Shown in pieces: positions 1 through 7,827 of a stretch of 9,710 bases of DNA; position 1 is the stretch's first letter, and each line of letters begins with the position of its first letter. Both the position numbers and the translations under genes were made by a program. Origin of the DNA: Candidatus Egerieousia excrementavium (GTDB taxonomy: Bacteria > Bacteroidota > Bacteroidia > Bacteroidales > UBA932); NCBI GenBank assembly GCA_017694275.1, contig JADINB010000104.1, forward strand, positions 1-9,710, given 5' to 3'. Under the pieces are notes generated by a model, which was not told where the DNA came from, searched no databases, and was given only the letters and a program-made list of their open reading frames with translations.

Positions 1-2307
1 GACGAAGCCGATACGACAGCAATTCTTCTGGATGAAATTACAGTCTCTGCCGGCATAAGGAACACCAGGACCTCGCCACTCAGGCTTACCAGCATAGACG
101 AAAAGGATATTAAGGTAAAATCTGCAGGAAAGACCTTTACAGAACTTCTCAAGGAGATTCCAGGAGTATATGCCACGCCTGAAACCGGCAGTTTCGGAGA
201 TGCAAAAATCAATATCCGCGGATTCCAGCAGGAAAACATATCGGTATTGCTGAACGGAATCCCTATATCCGGGCTGACAAGCGGATCCATGTTCTGGAAC
301 AACTGGCTAGGCCTTACCGATGCAACATCTACAATCCAGCTGCAAAAGGGCATAGGGGCATCGATGCTCTCAGACAACTCTGTCGGAGGCACTATAAATA
401 TCATTACAAAGAGCCCTATGAAGGAATCTTCATTTGAAGCAGGATACAGTTATACAGATTATCAGCTGTCCAAAGGTTATTTCAGCTATAACAGCGGAGA
501 AATAGGCAACGGATGGGGAATCTCGCTCACCGGTTCCTATCTGTGGGGACACGGTTATGTAGAATGCACCGATGCCTCTGCAGGAGCATACATGCTGAGC
601 ATAAGCAAAAGGATAAACGGCCGTCACTCTCTGCTGTTTACCGCTTTGGGAGGACCGGAACGCCACCAGCAACGCAGCCAGCGCATCACATATGCAGAGA
701 TGGAACAGTATGGAAGAGGCTACAGCAAGAACTGGGGATTTTACAGAAAGGAAAACGGCAGGCTTGTACAGAAAAGCATAAGCGAAAACAATTATTTCAA
801 GCCATACTTCACCCTCAACCATTTTTACACCAACAATAGCAACCTGAAAATCAACAGTGCCGCCTATCTTGCAATAGGCAATGGAGGCGGAGTATGGACT
901 GAAAGCAAAGGAAACAGAATCATCTCGTACCAGAAAGACGGTCATATAGACTGGGATACCATTATTGCCCAGAACAAGGCGGCAGCAGAAAGAGGGGAAT
1001 CTGCACAGAATATCCTGAGTGATTACATGGCCGGCCATATCCAGTTTGGAGTTCTCACCAGTGCCATCTGGGATTTGAACGAACATCTCTCTCTTGAGGG
1101 AGGTCTCCACTACCAGCTCTACAACACCTGGGAAAAAGAGAAGATTACCGATTTGCTCGGCGGTGATTTCTGGTACGAAGATTACCAGAACAATTCACTT
1201 GCAGGAGTCAACGGCAGAAATCCCATAAAGGGAGTGGGAGACTATATCAGAACAGACAACGGCAAGAATCACAACTACGGTACGCTTTACGCTTCAATGG
1301 TTTACAAAAAGAACCGCTTTATAGTAAATGCCGGTGCATCGCTCTACGGAGCGCTTACAAGAAGATGGGACAAATACAATTATACCGAAGGCAACTACTA
1401 CAGCAAGGCGGCAACCGGCATTGGAGGAAGCTTCAAGGCGGGAGTGCTCTACAAAATGGACATGAAACAGAGTTTTTACCTTAATGCTGCCGCATACAGC
1501 AGAATTCCATATTCCAATGTCTATTTCTCAAGCGGCAACAACCGTATAAGCGAGGGTGTAAAAAATGAAAAGAACCTGCTCGGAGAACTCGGTTACCGCT
1601 TTGTCCACCACCGCGGAGCCGTTGAAGCCACCTTCTACGGTGCATACTGGTTCAACAAATCGATTATGAGCGATGCCTACCGCCAGTTGGAAGAGGATGC
1701 CTGCAGATATATGATTACAGGCCTGAACGCACTGCATTATGGAATAGAGATAGAAGGACACTACTATATGGCGACATGGGCAAAGATTACGGCAAATGCC
1801 TCGATAGGCAGCTGGAAATGGAAAAACGACGTACATGCCTCCATTTACGACGATTATAGCGGGCAGACAATAGATGAGGTCAATGTCTACAGCGACGGGC
1901 TTCCAGTTGGAGACGCGCCACAGACCCAGATTGGCGCTGCAGTGGAAATCACCCCGTTCAAATATCTGGCATCATCGGCATTCAGGCAGATTTCAAATCT
2001 TGCCATCACTGCAGACTGGCAGTTTTGCGACAGATATTGGGCTGATTTCGAACCTGATTCCCGTACAGAGCCGGACGACAATGCAGCTCCATACAGAATC
2101 CCATCTTATCACATTGTAAACCTCAGCGTTCGCAATACATTCAAGTTCAACAAATTTGACATGTCGGTCTTCTTCACTCTCAATAATCTGTCTAACAGCA
2201 GGTATATTGTCAGAGGACTCGATGGGGCAGACCATAACCGCGAAACTTTTACAGGATACTGGGGAGCGCCAAGAAACCTTGTCATGGGAATAAGCCTGAA
2301 CTTTTAG
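1..2307 (+). CDS. TonB-dependent outer-membrane receptor, 5'-truncated by the window edge
   Basis: The frame is open from base 1, so the start lies outside; 768 residues are visible. The family imports ligands such as metal chelates, cofactors or glycans across the outer membrane, using energy from TonB-ExbBD. Visible residues 11-17 (DEITVSA) resemble a TonB box. A plug domain follows at about 20-139, with the typical segments TELLKEIPGVY, INIRGF and VGGTINIITKSP. The rest alternates aromatic and glycine residues as in a 22-strand barrel, and the protein ends in phenylalanine (GISLNF), as outer-membrane barrels do. The missing N-terminus probably carries a signal peptide and, as is common in Bacteroidota, a carboxypeptidase-regulatory-like domain (inference). 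No SusD-like gene follows, so it is not an obvious SusC of a glycan locus. An iron or cofactor ligand is more likely, but the substrate cannot be read from the sequence. The TTG at 247 is an internal leucine codon, not a start. Confidence 0.93.
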   Translation, partial: DEADTTAILLDEITVSAGIRNTRTSPLRLTSIDEKDIKVKSAGKTFTELLKEIPGVYATPETGSFGDAKINIRGFQQENISVLLNGIPISGLTSGSMFWNNWLGLTDATSTIQLQKGIGASMLSDNSVGGTINIITKSPMKESSFEAGYSYTDYQLSKGYFSYNSGEIGNGWGISLTGSYLWGHGYVECTDASAGAYMLSISKRINGRHSLLFTALGGPERHQQRSQRITYAEMEQYGRGYSKNWGFYRKENGRLVQKSISENNYFKPYFTLNHFYTNNSNLKINSAAYLAIGNGGGVWTESKGNRIISYQKDGHIDWDTIIAQNKAAAERGESAQNILSDYMAGHIQFGVLTSAIWDLNEHLSLEGGLHYQLYNTWEKEKITDLLGGDFWYEDYQNNSLAGVNGRNPIKGVGDYIRTDNGKNHNYGTLYASMVYKKNRFIVNAGASLYGALTRRWDKYNYTEGNYYSKAATGIGGSFKAGVLYKMDMKQSFYLNAAAYSRIPYSNVYFSSGNNRISEGVKNEKNLLGELGYRFVHHRGAVEATFYGAYWFNKSIMSDAYRQLEEDACRYMITGLNALHYGIEIEGHYYMATWAKITANASIGSWKWKNDVHASIYDDYSGQTIDEVNVYSDGLPVGDAPQTQIGAAVEITPFKYLASSAFRQISNLAITADWQFCDRYWADFEPDSRTEPDDNAAPYRIPSYHIVNLSVRNTFKFNKFDMSVFFTLNNLSNSRYIVRGLDGADHNRETFTGYWGAPRNLVMGISLNF

Positions 2308-2337
2308 ATTAAGCGTGAAGGCAGAGGCATCTGCATG

Positions 2338-2378
2338 AAAAAGGGGCTGTGTCAAAATGAATGTTTTGATGCAGCCCC
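2338..2378 (-). terminator. Intrinsic terminator of the serine hydrolase gene
   Basis: Bases 2343-2357 pair with 2364-2378 in a 15-bp stem with two G-U wobbles and a 6-nt loop. Read on the minus strand, the hairpin is followed by TTTTT (complement of 2338-2342), the layout of a rho-independent terminator. It lies about 150 nt beyond the hydrolase stop. On the plus strand it is followed by ATTAAGG without a U tract, so termination of the receptor mRNA here would be weak, although the stem could still protect its 3' end. Confidence 0.72.
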
Positions 2379-2505
2379 ATTAAGGTATGTAAGAATTAGC
2401 AAAATGCAAGGCATTGAGGATGAGGGCGACAGGAGTTTACTGGAGTAAATGACTTAGCCCGAATTCCGAAAATAACGCAGCAGTTTGCAATTATGACACA
2501 CCGTC
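2343..2505. repeat. MITE-like or IS-end relic with degenerate inverted termini
   Basis: The left end (GGGGCTGTGTCAAAATG, 2343-2359) recurs in inverted orientation at the right end (2488-2505, reverse complement GACGGTGTGTCATAATTG), with about 12 of 17 positions matching. The roughly 160-bp interior carries no coding frame but has a perfect 6-bp inverted repeat, TTTACT/AGTAAA, at 2436-2449. Non-autonomous elements and solo insertion-sequence ends look like this. No transposase and no clear target-site duplication are visible, so origin by transposition is an inference. Confidence 0.4.
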
Positions 2506-2528
2506 TAAAACATAAATGGTATGGTATG

Positions 2529-3731
2529 TCATTCTACCACTGCGCCTGCCACTACATTGGCAACCAGCGCCCTGAGTCTCACGACACTACCCTTGTCAAG
2601 AGGATGTACCCTGTGGGCCAACAAGATAACCGCGGTTTTTGAAACAGGGTCGATGACAATTGAAGTTCCTGTATATCCGGTATGGCCGTATGTCTTTGTA
2701 GGGTGGAATATGTTGCCGTTGTTGGAAGCATATGGAGAGTAGTTGTCCCATCCAAGTGAGCGTCCAAGTTGTTTGACCTCATCAGGCACCCTTGTCATTG
2801 TCTCTACAGTAAGTTTGCCGAGAACTCTCTTGCCGTCAATTTCGCCGCCATTCATAAGTGCAGCAGCAAGTATGGCCAGATCCTCTGCGTTTGAAAACAC
2901 CCCTGCATTGCCTGAATTGCCATGGTTCATGACTCTTGCAAGCGGGTCATGCACCTCTCCGAGGAGAACACTGCCGTCGGGCTGTTTCTCGGTAGGAGCT
3001 ACAAGCTTCATTATCTCCTTATTGTTATTCAATTTAGGATTGTATGTAGTATGGGTCATTCCCAATACGTCAAAGACGTTCTTCTGTGCATAGTCGCACA
3101 GTTTCTCGCCTGTAATATTCTGCAATATATTCTGGAGGGTTATGAAATTCAAACAGCTGTACTGGAAATCTGTTGTCGGCCTGAACTCTCTTTTCATCTT
3201 GCAGATATAACTCATCAGGGAATCCGGATCGTCCTTGCCGCACGCCTTTATGACTGTCTCGGGAGACACATAGGCAGGAAGCCCGGAAGAGTGTGTCAGC
3301 AGGTCTACTATCCTTATGTTTACTTTTTCTCCCGTCTTGGGGTCTACATAAGGCTCAAAGCCGGGAATATACATGTCTACCCGGTCTGTAAGGCGGAATC
3401 CGCCCTGTTCAAAGAGATGCATCACAGACATTGTGGTACCTACCACCTTGCTGCATGATGCCAGATCGAATACGGTATTCTCAGTCATCGGTTCGACTTC
3501 CGGATAAACACTCTTGTTTCCGTAAGCTTTCAGGTATACGAGACTGCCGTTTCTTACTACAGCCAATACGGCCCCGGGAATTTCCTTATTCTCGATAGAG
3601 GCATTTATAATGTCATCTACCTTTGCAAGACGCTCAGGGTCCATCCCTTCTTCCTGCGGAGCCTTACGCTCTATCGCATAGCAGGAGAGGGCAAAAAAGA
3701 TTGCAATTAAAGATAAAACTGACTTTTTCAT
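2529..3731 (-). CDS. Secreted serine hydrolase, beta-lactamase/peptidase S12 superfamily
   Basis: The product has 400 residues. Residues 1-19 form a signal peptide (MKK, then a hydrophobic run ending LSCYA), so it works in the periplasm or, if Cys17 is lipidated, as a lipoprotein. The fold of class C beta-lactamases and DD-peptidases is indicated by the nucleophile motif SCSK (Ser92, Lys95), Tyr191 in FQYSCLNF, and HTG at 350-352, in the expected order and spacing. The third position of the tyrosine motif, often Asn in beta-lactamases, is Cys193. Relatives include esterases and peptidoglycan or D-amino-acid peptidases; the substrate here is unknown and drug resistance should not be assumed. 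I chose the ATG at 3731 because it gives a clean signal peptide. The TTG eight codons upstream lies inside the likely promoter. It has its own promoter and terminator, so it is probably monocistronic and only adjacent to the ribosomal operon. Confidence 0.88.
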   Translation of the reverse strand: MKKSVLSLIAIFFALSCYAIERKAPQEEGMDPERLAKVDDIINASIENKEIPGAVLAVVRNGSLVYLKAYGNKSVYPEVEPMTENTVFDLASCSKVVGTTMSVMHLFEQGGFRLTDRVDMYIPGFEPYVDPKTGEKVNIRIVDLLTHSSGLPAYVSPETVIKACGKDDPDSLMSYICKMKREFRPTTDFQYSCLNFITLQNILQNITGEKLCDYAQKNVFDVLGMTHTTYNPKLNNNKEIMKLVAPTEKQPDGSVLLGEVHDPLARVMNHGNSGNAGVFSNAEDLAILAAALMNGGEIDGKRVLGKLTVETMTRVPDEVKQLGRSLGWDNYSPYASNNGNIFHPTKTYGHTGYTGTSIVIDPVSKTAVILLAHRVHPLDKGSVVRLRALVANVVAGAVVE

Positions 3732-3752
3732 ACTTGAGTTGATTTTGACAAA

Positions 3753-3760
3753 CAAATATA
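3753..3760 (-). promoter_or_regulatory. Likely -7 promoter element of the serine hydrolase gene
   Basis: The minus strand reads TATATTTG, a match to the Bacteroidota -7 consensus TAnnTTTG, 21 bases before the ATG at 3731. A transcript would start around 3746-3749 with a leader of about 15-18 nt. I find no good TTTG 19-21 nt further upstream, so the promoter is incomplete and probably weaker than the two near 7850 and 8085. Confidence 0.45.
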
Positions 3761-3793
3761 GCCTTTTTTACAATAAGAGGTACTTTGCATGAC

Positions 3794-3824
3794 AAAGAAA
3801 AAGCCCGACAGCAAACTATCGGGC
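3794..3824 (-). terminator. Intrinsic terminator ending the ribosomal protein operon
   Basis: On the minus strand GCCCGATAG and CTGTCGGGC form a 9-bp GC-rich stem with one G-U pair (3816-3824 with 3803-3811) around a 4-nt loop. TTTTTCTTT follows directly (complement of 3794-3802). It begins 25 bases after the rpsC stop and precedes the hydrolase promoter. It shows that the operon truly ends after rpsC. Confidence 0.9.
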
Positions 3825-3849
3825 CAGACATTTCTCAAACAAGGGTTGA

Positions 3850-4608
3850 TTATTCCTCCTTGCTGCGTTTTGCACCACCTTTGCGTCTGTCGCCACGGCC
3901 TCTGCCGCCCCTGCGGTCATTTCTCTGGCCGCCCTGCGCAGCAGCGTTTGTGCTTACGCCGGCATTGGGAGTAAGATCTCTCTTGCCGTATACTTCACCG
4001 TTGCATACCCATACCTTGATACCCAACACGCCGACTTTGGTATGAGCTTCTGCCAAAGCGTAATCGATATCTGCACGGAATGTATGGAGTGGAGTACGTC
4101 CCTCTTTGTAAAGCTCGGAACGGGCCATTTCCGCACCACCGAGACGACCGCTGATAAGAACCTTTATACCCTCGGCACCCATTCTCATTGTTGTTGCGAT
4201 AGCCATCTTGATTGCCCTACGGTAAGAGACACGCCCTTCTACCTGTCTTGCAATATTGTTTGCGATTATATTGGCATCCAGTTCGGGACGTTTTACCTCG
4301 AAAATGTTAATCTGTACCTCCTTGTTGGAGATATTCTTCAACTCGCTCTTGAGCTTGTCAACCTCAGATCCGCCTTTTCCGATTATCACACCCGGACGTG
4401 CAGTATGAATTGTAACTGTAATTAATTTTAATGTTCTCTCTATAACTATCTTAGACAAACTTGCCTTTGCAAGGCGGGCATTCAGGTACTCGCGGATTTT
4501 TGTATCTTCCAAAATCTTTGCCGCATAGTTCTTGCCGCCATACCAGTTAGAGTCCCAGCCGCGGATAATGCCGAGCCTGTTACTTATTGGATTAGTTTTC
4601 TGTCCCAT
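3850..4608 (-). CDS. rpsC: 30S ribosomal protein S3 (uS3)
   Basis: The product has 252 residues. S3 sits in the head of the small subunit at the mRNA entry channel, where with S4 and S5 it contributes to helicase activity. The start MGQKTNPISNRLG is typical of the family. The KH RNA-binding domain spans about 40-105, with the GxxG loop GKGG at 77-80. The C-terminal S3 domain runs to about 210 (RISYRR-like SYRRAIKMA, ISGRLGGAEMAR, GVKVW-like GIKVW). After DLTPN comes a basic, glycine-arginine-rich tail (about 225-250) that is probably disordered. The ATG lies 2 nt after the rplV stop, which suggests translational coupling. It is the last gene before a strong terminator; rplP, which normally follows, is absent. 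Confidence 0.98.
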   Translation of the reverse strand: MGQKTNPISNRLGIIRGWDSNWYGGKNYAAKILEDTKIREYLNARLAKASLSKIVIERTLKLITVTIHTARPGVIIGKGGSEVDKLKSELKNISNKEVQINIFEVKRPELDANIIANNIARQVEGRVSYRRAIKMAIATTMRMGAEGIKVLISGRLGGAEMARSELYKEGRTPLHTFRADIDYALAEAHTKVGVLGIKVWVCNGEVYGKRDLTPNAGVSTNAAAQGGQRNDRRGGRGRGDRRKGGAKRSKEE

Positions 4609-4610
4609 AA

Positions 4611-5036
4611 TTACTTAGCCTCCTCTTCTGATTTTACGGCCTTTTTGCCAAGAATAATAGTTACATGGTTAGAGCGTTTGCGGATTCTTGCTGCTCTGCC
4701 CTTGGGGGCTGTCCTTATTCTCTTAAGTGTACGGCCCTGATTTACCATAATGGTCTGCACCAGCACATTTCCGTTCTCCAACTCTTTTCTGTCGGCTTCG
4801 TTCTTGGCTTCCCAGTTTGCAATGGCAGAACGGAGAAGTTTCTCCAAACGGTTAGAAGCCTCTTTCTTTGAATATTTCAATATATCCAAAGCACGGTTAA
4901 CCTCGACTCCCCTTATAATATCCGCAACAAGGCGCATTTTGCGGGGAGATGTAGGAACATCATTCAGCTTTGCTATAGCTGTCTGTTTCTTTATCTCTTT
5001 AAGCCTGTCGGCCATTTTTCTTTTACGAGCTCCCAT
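4611..5036 (-). CDS. rplV: 50S ribosomal protein L22 (uL22)
   Basis: The product has 141 residues. L22 binds 23S rRNA and sends a long beta-hairpin into the peptide exit tunnel, the site where macrolide-resistance mutations occur in other bacteria. The core motif VPTSPRKMRLVADIIRG (27-43), NRALDILKYSKKEA (47-60) and the tunnel hairpin GRTLKRIRTAPKGRAARIRK (101-120) followed by RSNHVTIILG are clear. The C-terminal KSEEEAK is an acidic-basic tail. The start MGARK matches relatives in the phylum. It lies 25 nt after rpsS and is almost contiguous with rpsC. Confidence 0.97.
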   Translation of the reverse strand: MGARKRKMADRLKEIKKQTAIAKLNDVPTSPRKMRLVADIIRGVEVNRALDILKYSKKEASNRLEKLLRSAIANWEAKNEADRKELENGNVLVQTIMVNQGRTLKRIRTAPKGRAARIRKRSNHVTIILGKKAVKSEEEAK

Positions 5037-5061
5037 TTTACTGTAATCTCATTTTAAGTTA

Positions 5062-5325
5062 TTAACGATTACCCGAATGACCCTTGAAGGTTCTTGTCGG
5101 TGCAAATTCCCCGAGCTTGTGACCTACCATATTTTCAGTAACATAAACAGGAATAAACTTATTACCGTTATGAACAGCTATAGTATGACCCACAAAGTCC
5201 GGTGAAATCATACTGGCTCTCGACCAGGTTCTTACAACATCCTTCTTGCCCGAAGCGTTCATGGCAAGAATTTTCTTCTCTAAACTAGCCTCGATATAAG
5301 GCCCTTTTTTTATTGAACGACTCAT
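5062..5325 (-). CDS. rpsS: 30S ribosomal protein S19 (uS19)
   Basis: The product has 87 residues, near the usual length. S19 pairs with S13 in the head of the 30S subunit near the A-site tRNA and the 5S/L5 bridge. The opening MSRSIKKGPY, the central RTWSRASMISPDFVGHTIAV (32-51) and the signature VTENMVGHKLGEFAPTRTF (62-80) are diagnostic. It lies between rplB (19 nt upstream) and rplV, the classical order of the S10 cluster. Confidence 0.98.
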   Translation of the reverse strand: MSRSIKKGPYIEASLEKKILAMNASGKKDVVRTWSRASMISPDFVGHTIAVHNGNKFIPVYVTENMVGHKLGEFAPTRTFKGHSGNR

Positions 5326-5344
5326 AATACTCTAAAGTTAATTC

Positions 5345-6169
5345 CTATTTTTTCCTTCTCTCAATAATAAGCTTATTGGAAGCCTTCTTAGGATGTCTTG
5401 TCTTATATCCCTTTGCAGGAATACCCTTTCTTGAACGGGGATGTCCTCCGGAAGCACGTCCTTCACCACCTCCCATCGGGTGATCCACAGGGTTCATTAC
5501 TACACCACGGTTGCGGGGTCTGCGACCCAGCCAGCGTCTGCGGCCGGCCTTTCCGTGTGACTCGAGGTTATGGTCGGGGTTGGAAACCACACCCACTGTT
5601 GCACGGCATGTAACCAAGACCATTCTTGTTTCGCCTGAAGGCAATCTGAGGATTGCATGGTTCCCTTCCCTTGCGGTAAGCTGTGCATAGCAACCTGCGC
5701 TGCGCGCCATTGCCGCACCCTGTCCGGGTTTCAACTCAATGTTGTGAACATCTGTTCCGAGAGGAATCTCAGAGAGAGGAAGAGTATTGCCTACCTCGGG
5801 AGCCACGCCCGGGCCTGAAGCAATAACCTGACCTACCTTGATTCCCTTAGGAGCTATTATGTAGCGTTTCTCGCCATCTTCATATACCACAAGCGCGATT
5901 CTCGCACTGCGGTTGGGGTCATATTCAATTGTCTTTACGGTAGCCTTGTATTTGTCCTTGTTTCTGAGGAAATCTATTACACGATACATTCTCTTGTGAC
6001 CGCCACCGATATAGCGCATTGTCATTTTTCCGGTATTGTTACGGCCGCCTGTCTTGCGAAGGGGCTGCAACAGAGATTTCTCCGGCACTGAACATGTAAT
6101 GTCGTCGAATGCGCTTATTATTTTATTTCTCTGACCGGGAGTTACCGGTTTAAACTTACGTACTGCCAT
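5345..6169 (-). CDS. rplB: 50S ribosomal protein L2 (uL2)
   Basis: The product has 274 residues, the standard length. L2 is a core protein of the large subunit next to the peptidyl-transferase centre and helps subunit joining. The N-terminal OB-fold region includes KTGGRNNTGKMTMRYIGGGHKR (39-60). An SH3-like domain follows, then the family signature in NPVDHPMGGGEGR (226-238). His230 corresponds to the His229 found important for peptidyl transfer in E. coli L2. The basic C-terminus ends in IIERRKK. It lies 7 nt after rplW and 19 nt before rpsS, with no internal terminator. Confidence 0.98.
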   Translation of the reverse strand: MAVRKFKPVTPGQRNKIISAFDDITCSVPEKSLLQPLRKTGGRNNTGKMTMRYIGGGHKRMYRVIDFLRNKDKYKATVKTIEYDPNRSARIALVVYEDGEKRYIIAPKGIKVGQVIASGPGVAPEVGNTLPLSEIPLGTDVHNIELKPGQGAAMARSAGCYAQLTAREGNHAILRLPSGETRMVLVTCRATVGVVSNPDHNLESHGKAGRRRWLGRRPRNRGVVMNPVDHPMGGGEGRASGGHPRSRKGIPAKGYKTRHPKKASNKLIIERRKK

Positions 6170-6176
6170 CGCTTAC

Positions 6177-6467
6177 TTAAATGTTGCTGTAGAAATCAAT
6201 CTTATCATCACCGGCCAAAGTAACAAACGCTTTCTTGAAATGGTTTGTACGGCCTGTCAATAAACCCGCCTTGGTATAGCGGCTCTTCTTCTTTCCATGG
6301 TAGTTAACGGTGTTTACACTTACAACGGTAACTCCATACATTTTCTCCACCGCAGATCTGATTTGCAATTTGTTTGCCCTGCGGTCAACTATAAAACCGT
6401 AACGATTCAATTTATCGCCCAGAATCGTCATCTTTTCGGTTACTAAAGGCTTTATCAAAATTTCCAT
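6177..6467 (-). CDS. rplW: 50S ribosomal protein L23 (uL23)
   Basis: The product has 96 residues. L23 surrounds the exit of the peptide tunnel and is the docking point for trigger factor and the signal recognition particle. The start MEILIKPLVTEKM is the family signature (IKPLxTEK). NRYGFIVDRRANKLQIRSAVEKMYGV (21-46) and the VNTVNYHGKKKSRYTKAGLLTG loop (51-72) complete the alpha/beta fold. It lies 10 nt after rplD and 7 nt before rplB. Confidence 0.97.
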   Translation of the reverse strand: MEILIKPLVTEKMTILGDKLNRYGFIVDRRANKLQIRSAVEKMYGVTVVSVNTVNYHGKKKSRYTKAGLLTGRTNHFKKAFVTLAGDDKIDFYSNI

Positions 6468-6477
6468 CGCTAATCGG

Positions 6478-7104
6478 TTATTTATTTGCTACGTAGAAAG
6501 CATCCTGAGCCCCGTCTACCAAAACCAGACGTGTAGCATTCAGTATGTTGTAAGTAGAGATTTCATCAACTGTAATCACACTTACATTCTCTAAGTTGCG
6601 AGATGACAAATATATGTTCTTTGAATTCTCAGGAAGTACGAAAAGGACTCTTCTATCGTTAGCCTTGATGTTGTTAAGGATAGATATGAACTCTTTTGTC
6701 TTGGGAGTCTCCATGGTAAAAGGCTCTACCATTGTAATGGCATTTTCCTTTGCCTTGTATGAAAGGGCTGAATAACGGGCAAGTCTCTTGAGCTTCTTGT
6801 TGAGCTTGAAACTGTAGTCTCTTGGAACAGGACCGAAAGCCCTGCCTCCGCCCACATAGATATTGGACTTGATGCTTCCGTGACGTGCACCGCCGGAACC
6901 CTTTTGTCTGATAATCTTTTTGGTGCTATATGCCACCTCAGAGCGATCCTTTGTCTTATGAGTTCCCTGACGTTGATTTGCAAGATACTGCCTTACGTCT
7001 AAGTAAATGGCATGGTCGTTCGGTTCGATTCCGAACACTGCCTCGTTCAAAGTCACTTTTTTTCCTGACTCTGTTCCGTCAATTTTCAATACTGATAATT
7101 CCAT
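6478..7104 (-). CDS. rplD: 50S ribosomal protein L4 (uL4)
   Basis: The product has 208 residues. L4 binds domain I of 23S rRNA and extends a loop to the exit-tunnel constriction opposite L22. In E. coli it also represses its own operon. The extended loop spans about 45-92, with GTHKTKDRSEVAYSTKKI and the conserved RQKGSGGARHGS segment. The globular part ends in TYNILNATRLVLVDGAQDAF. It lies 6 nt after rplC. Whether it represses this operon is unknown; the only candidate target is the leader before rplC. Confidence 0.97.
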   Translation of the reverse strand: MELSVLKIDGTESGKKVTLNEAVFGIEPNDHAIYLDVRQYLANQRQGTHKTKDRSEVAYSTKKIIRQKGSGGARHGSIKSNIYVGGGRAFGPVPRDYSFKLNKKLKRLARYSALSYKAKENAITMVEPFTMETPKTKEFISILNNIKANDRRVLFVLPENSKNIYLSSRNLENVSVITVDEISTYNILNATRLVLVDGAQDAFYVANK

Positions 7105-7110
7105 AGACGC

Positions 7111-7740
7111 TTACTCCTCTACAATTACATAAGAACCTTTGGCACCGGGGATAGACCCTTTGACCAGGATAAGGTTATTTTCAGGGATAACCTTGATAAC
7201 TTTAAGGTTCAGGATTTTTACTCTGTCGCCACCCATGCGGCCGGCCAACCTTTTACCTTTGAACACTCTTGAAGGCCAAGATGATGCACCCATTGAACCG
7301 GGAGCACGCAATCTGTTGTGCTGACCATGTGTCTGGCCGCCTACACCGCCGAAGCCGTGGCGTTTTACGACACCTTGGAAGCCTTTGCCTTTAGAGATAC
7401 CTGTTACATCTACCCAGGTCTCCTCTCCCGATACGAACATGTCGGAAACGGTTACCTGGTCGCCCAGTTGCAGCTCCTTGGCGAAGTCGTTGGAGAATTC
7501 TACCAATTTGCGCTTAGGAGTGGTATTTGCCTTTTTAAAATGACCCAACATGGGTGCGCTGGTGCGTTTCTCTTTTTTCTCATCATAGGCAAGCTGTACA
7601 GCGGCATAACCATCTCTTTCTTCTGTACGGATTTGCGTAACGACACACGGACCAGCCTCAATGACTGTGCACGGTATATTCTTACCGTCTGCACCGAAAA
7701 CGGATGTCATTCCGATTTTCTTTCCAATTAATCCAGGCAT
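7111..7740 (-). CDS. rplC: 50S ribosomal protein L3 (uL3)
   Basis: The product has 209 residues. L3 is an early assembly protein whose long loop reaches toward the peptidyl-transferase centre. The start MPGLIGKKIGMTSVF is typical. FQGVVKRHGFGG (121-132), THGQHNRLRAPGSMGASS (137-154) and FKGKRLAGRMGGDRV (159-173) are family signatures. The glutamine methylated by PrmB in E. coli (after GSIG) is alanine here, as I recall it being in relatives. It is the first gene of this operon. No Shine-Dalgarno sequence precedes the ATG, only an A-rich stretch. rpsJ, its usual upstream partner, is absent. Confidence 0.98.
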   Translation of the reverse strand: MPGLIGKKIGMTSVFGADGKNIPCTVIEAGPCVVTQIRTEERDGYAAVQLAYDEKKEKRTSAPMLGHFKKANTTPKRKLVEFSNDFAKELQLGDQVTVSDMFVSGEETWVDVTGISKGKGFQGVVKRHGFGGVGGQTHGQHNRLRAPGSMGASSWPSRVFKGKRLAGRMGGDRVKILNLKVIKVIPENNLILVKGSIPGAKGSYVIVEE

Positions 7741-7822
7741 TGGTTTTAATTAGTAATTTAAATTAAACATAACCGCATTGCCAACATTATGAGTTGGTTA
7801 CGGCTCCACGTATATTTTACGG
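7741..7822 (-). promoter_or_regulatory. 5' leader of the rplC operon with competing hairpins
   Basis: From the predicted start near 7822 to the rplC ATG, the RNA has about 80 nt. CCAAC (7797-7793) can pair with GTTGG (7785-7781) around a 7-nt loop, and CCG (7803-7801) with CGG (7775-7773) below it. An alternative stem, TAACC (7800-7796) with GGTTA (7774-7770), shares bases with the first and excludes it. Such switching stems occur in ribosomal-protein autoregulatory leaders. No specific ligand can be named. Confidence 0.4.
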
Positions 7823-7827
7823 GGTTG

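Larger units (their letters stand above)
2308..2528. other. Convergent intergenic region without a gene
   Basis: This gap separates the receptor (+) from the serine hydrolase (-), whose 3' ends face each other. It holds a small 5-bp hairpin (GCAGA 2321-2325 with TCTGC 2330-2334), a large 15-bp hairpin, and a degenerate inverted-repeat-bounded segment, the last two described separately. I see no open frame with coding character, no tRNA and no promoter here. Confidence 0.7.

Noticed and set aside
430..1110. A 226-codon frame antisense to the receptor gene
   Set aside because: It lies fully opposite a well-conserved TonB-receptor frame, has no recognisable domain and no promoter, and is a shadow of the real gene.
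1..2307. SusC-type member of a glycan utilisation locus
   Set aside because: No SusD-like, sensor or glycoside hydrolase gene is adjacent, and the plug and barrel resemble stand-alone receptors more.
3732..3755. TTG start adding eight residues to the serine hydrolase
   Set aside because: The codon lies within the likely -7 promoter element, and the extension would spoil an otherwise standard signal peptide beginning MKK.
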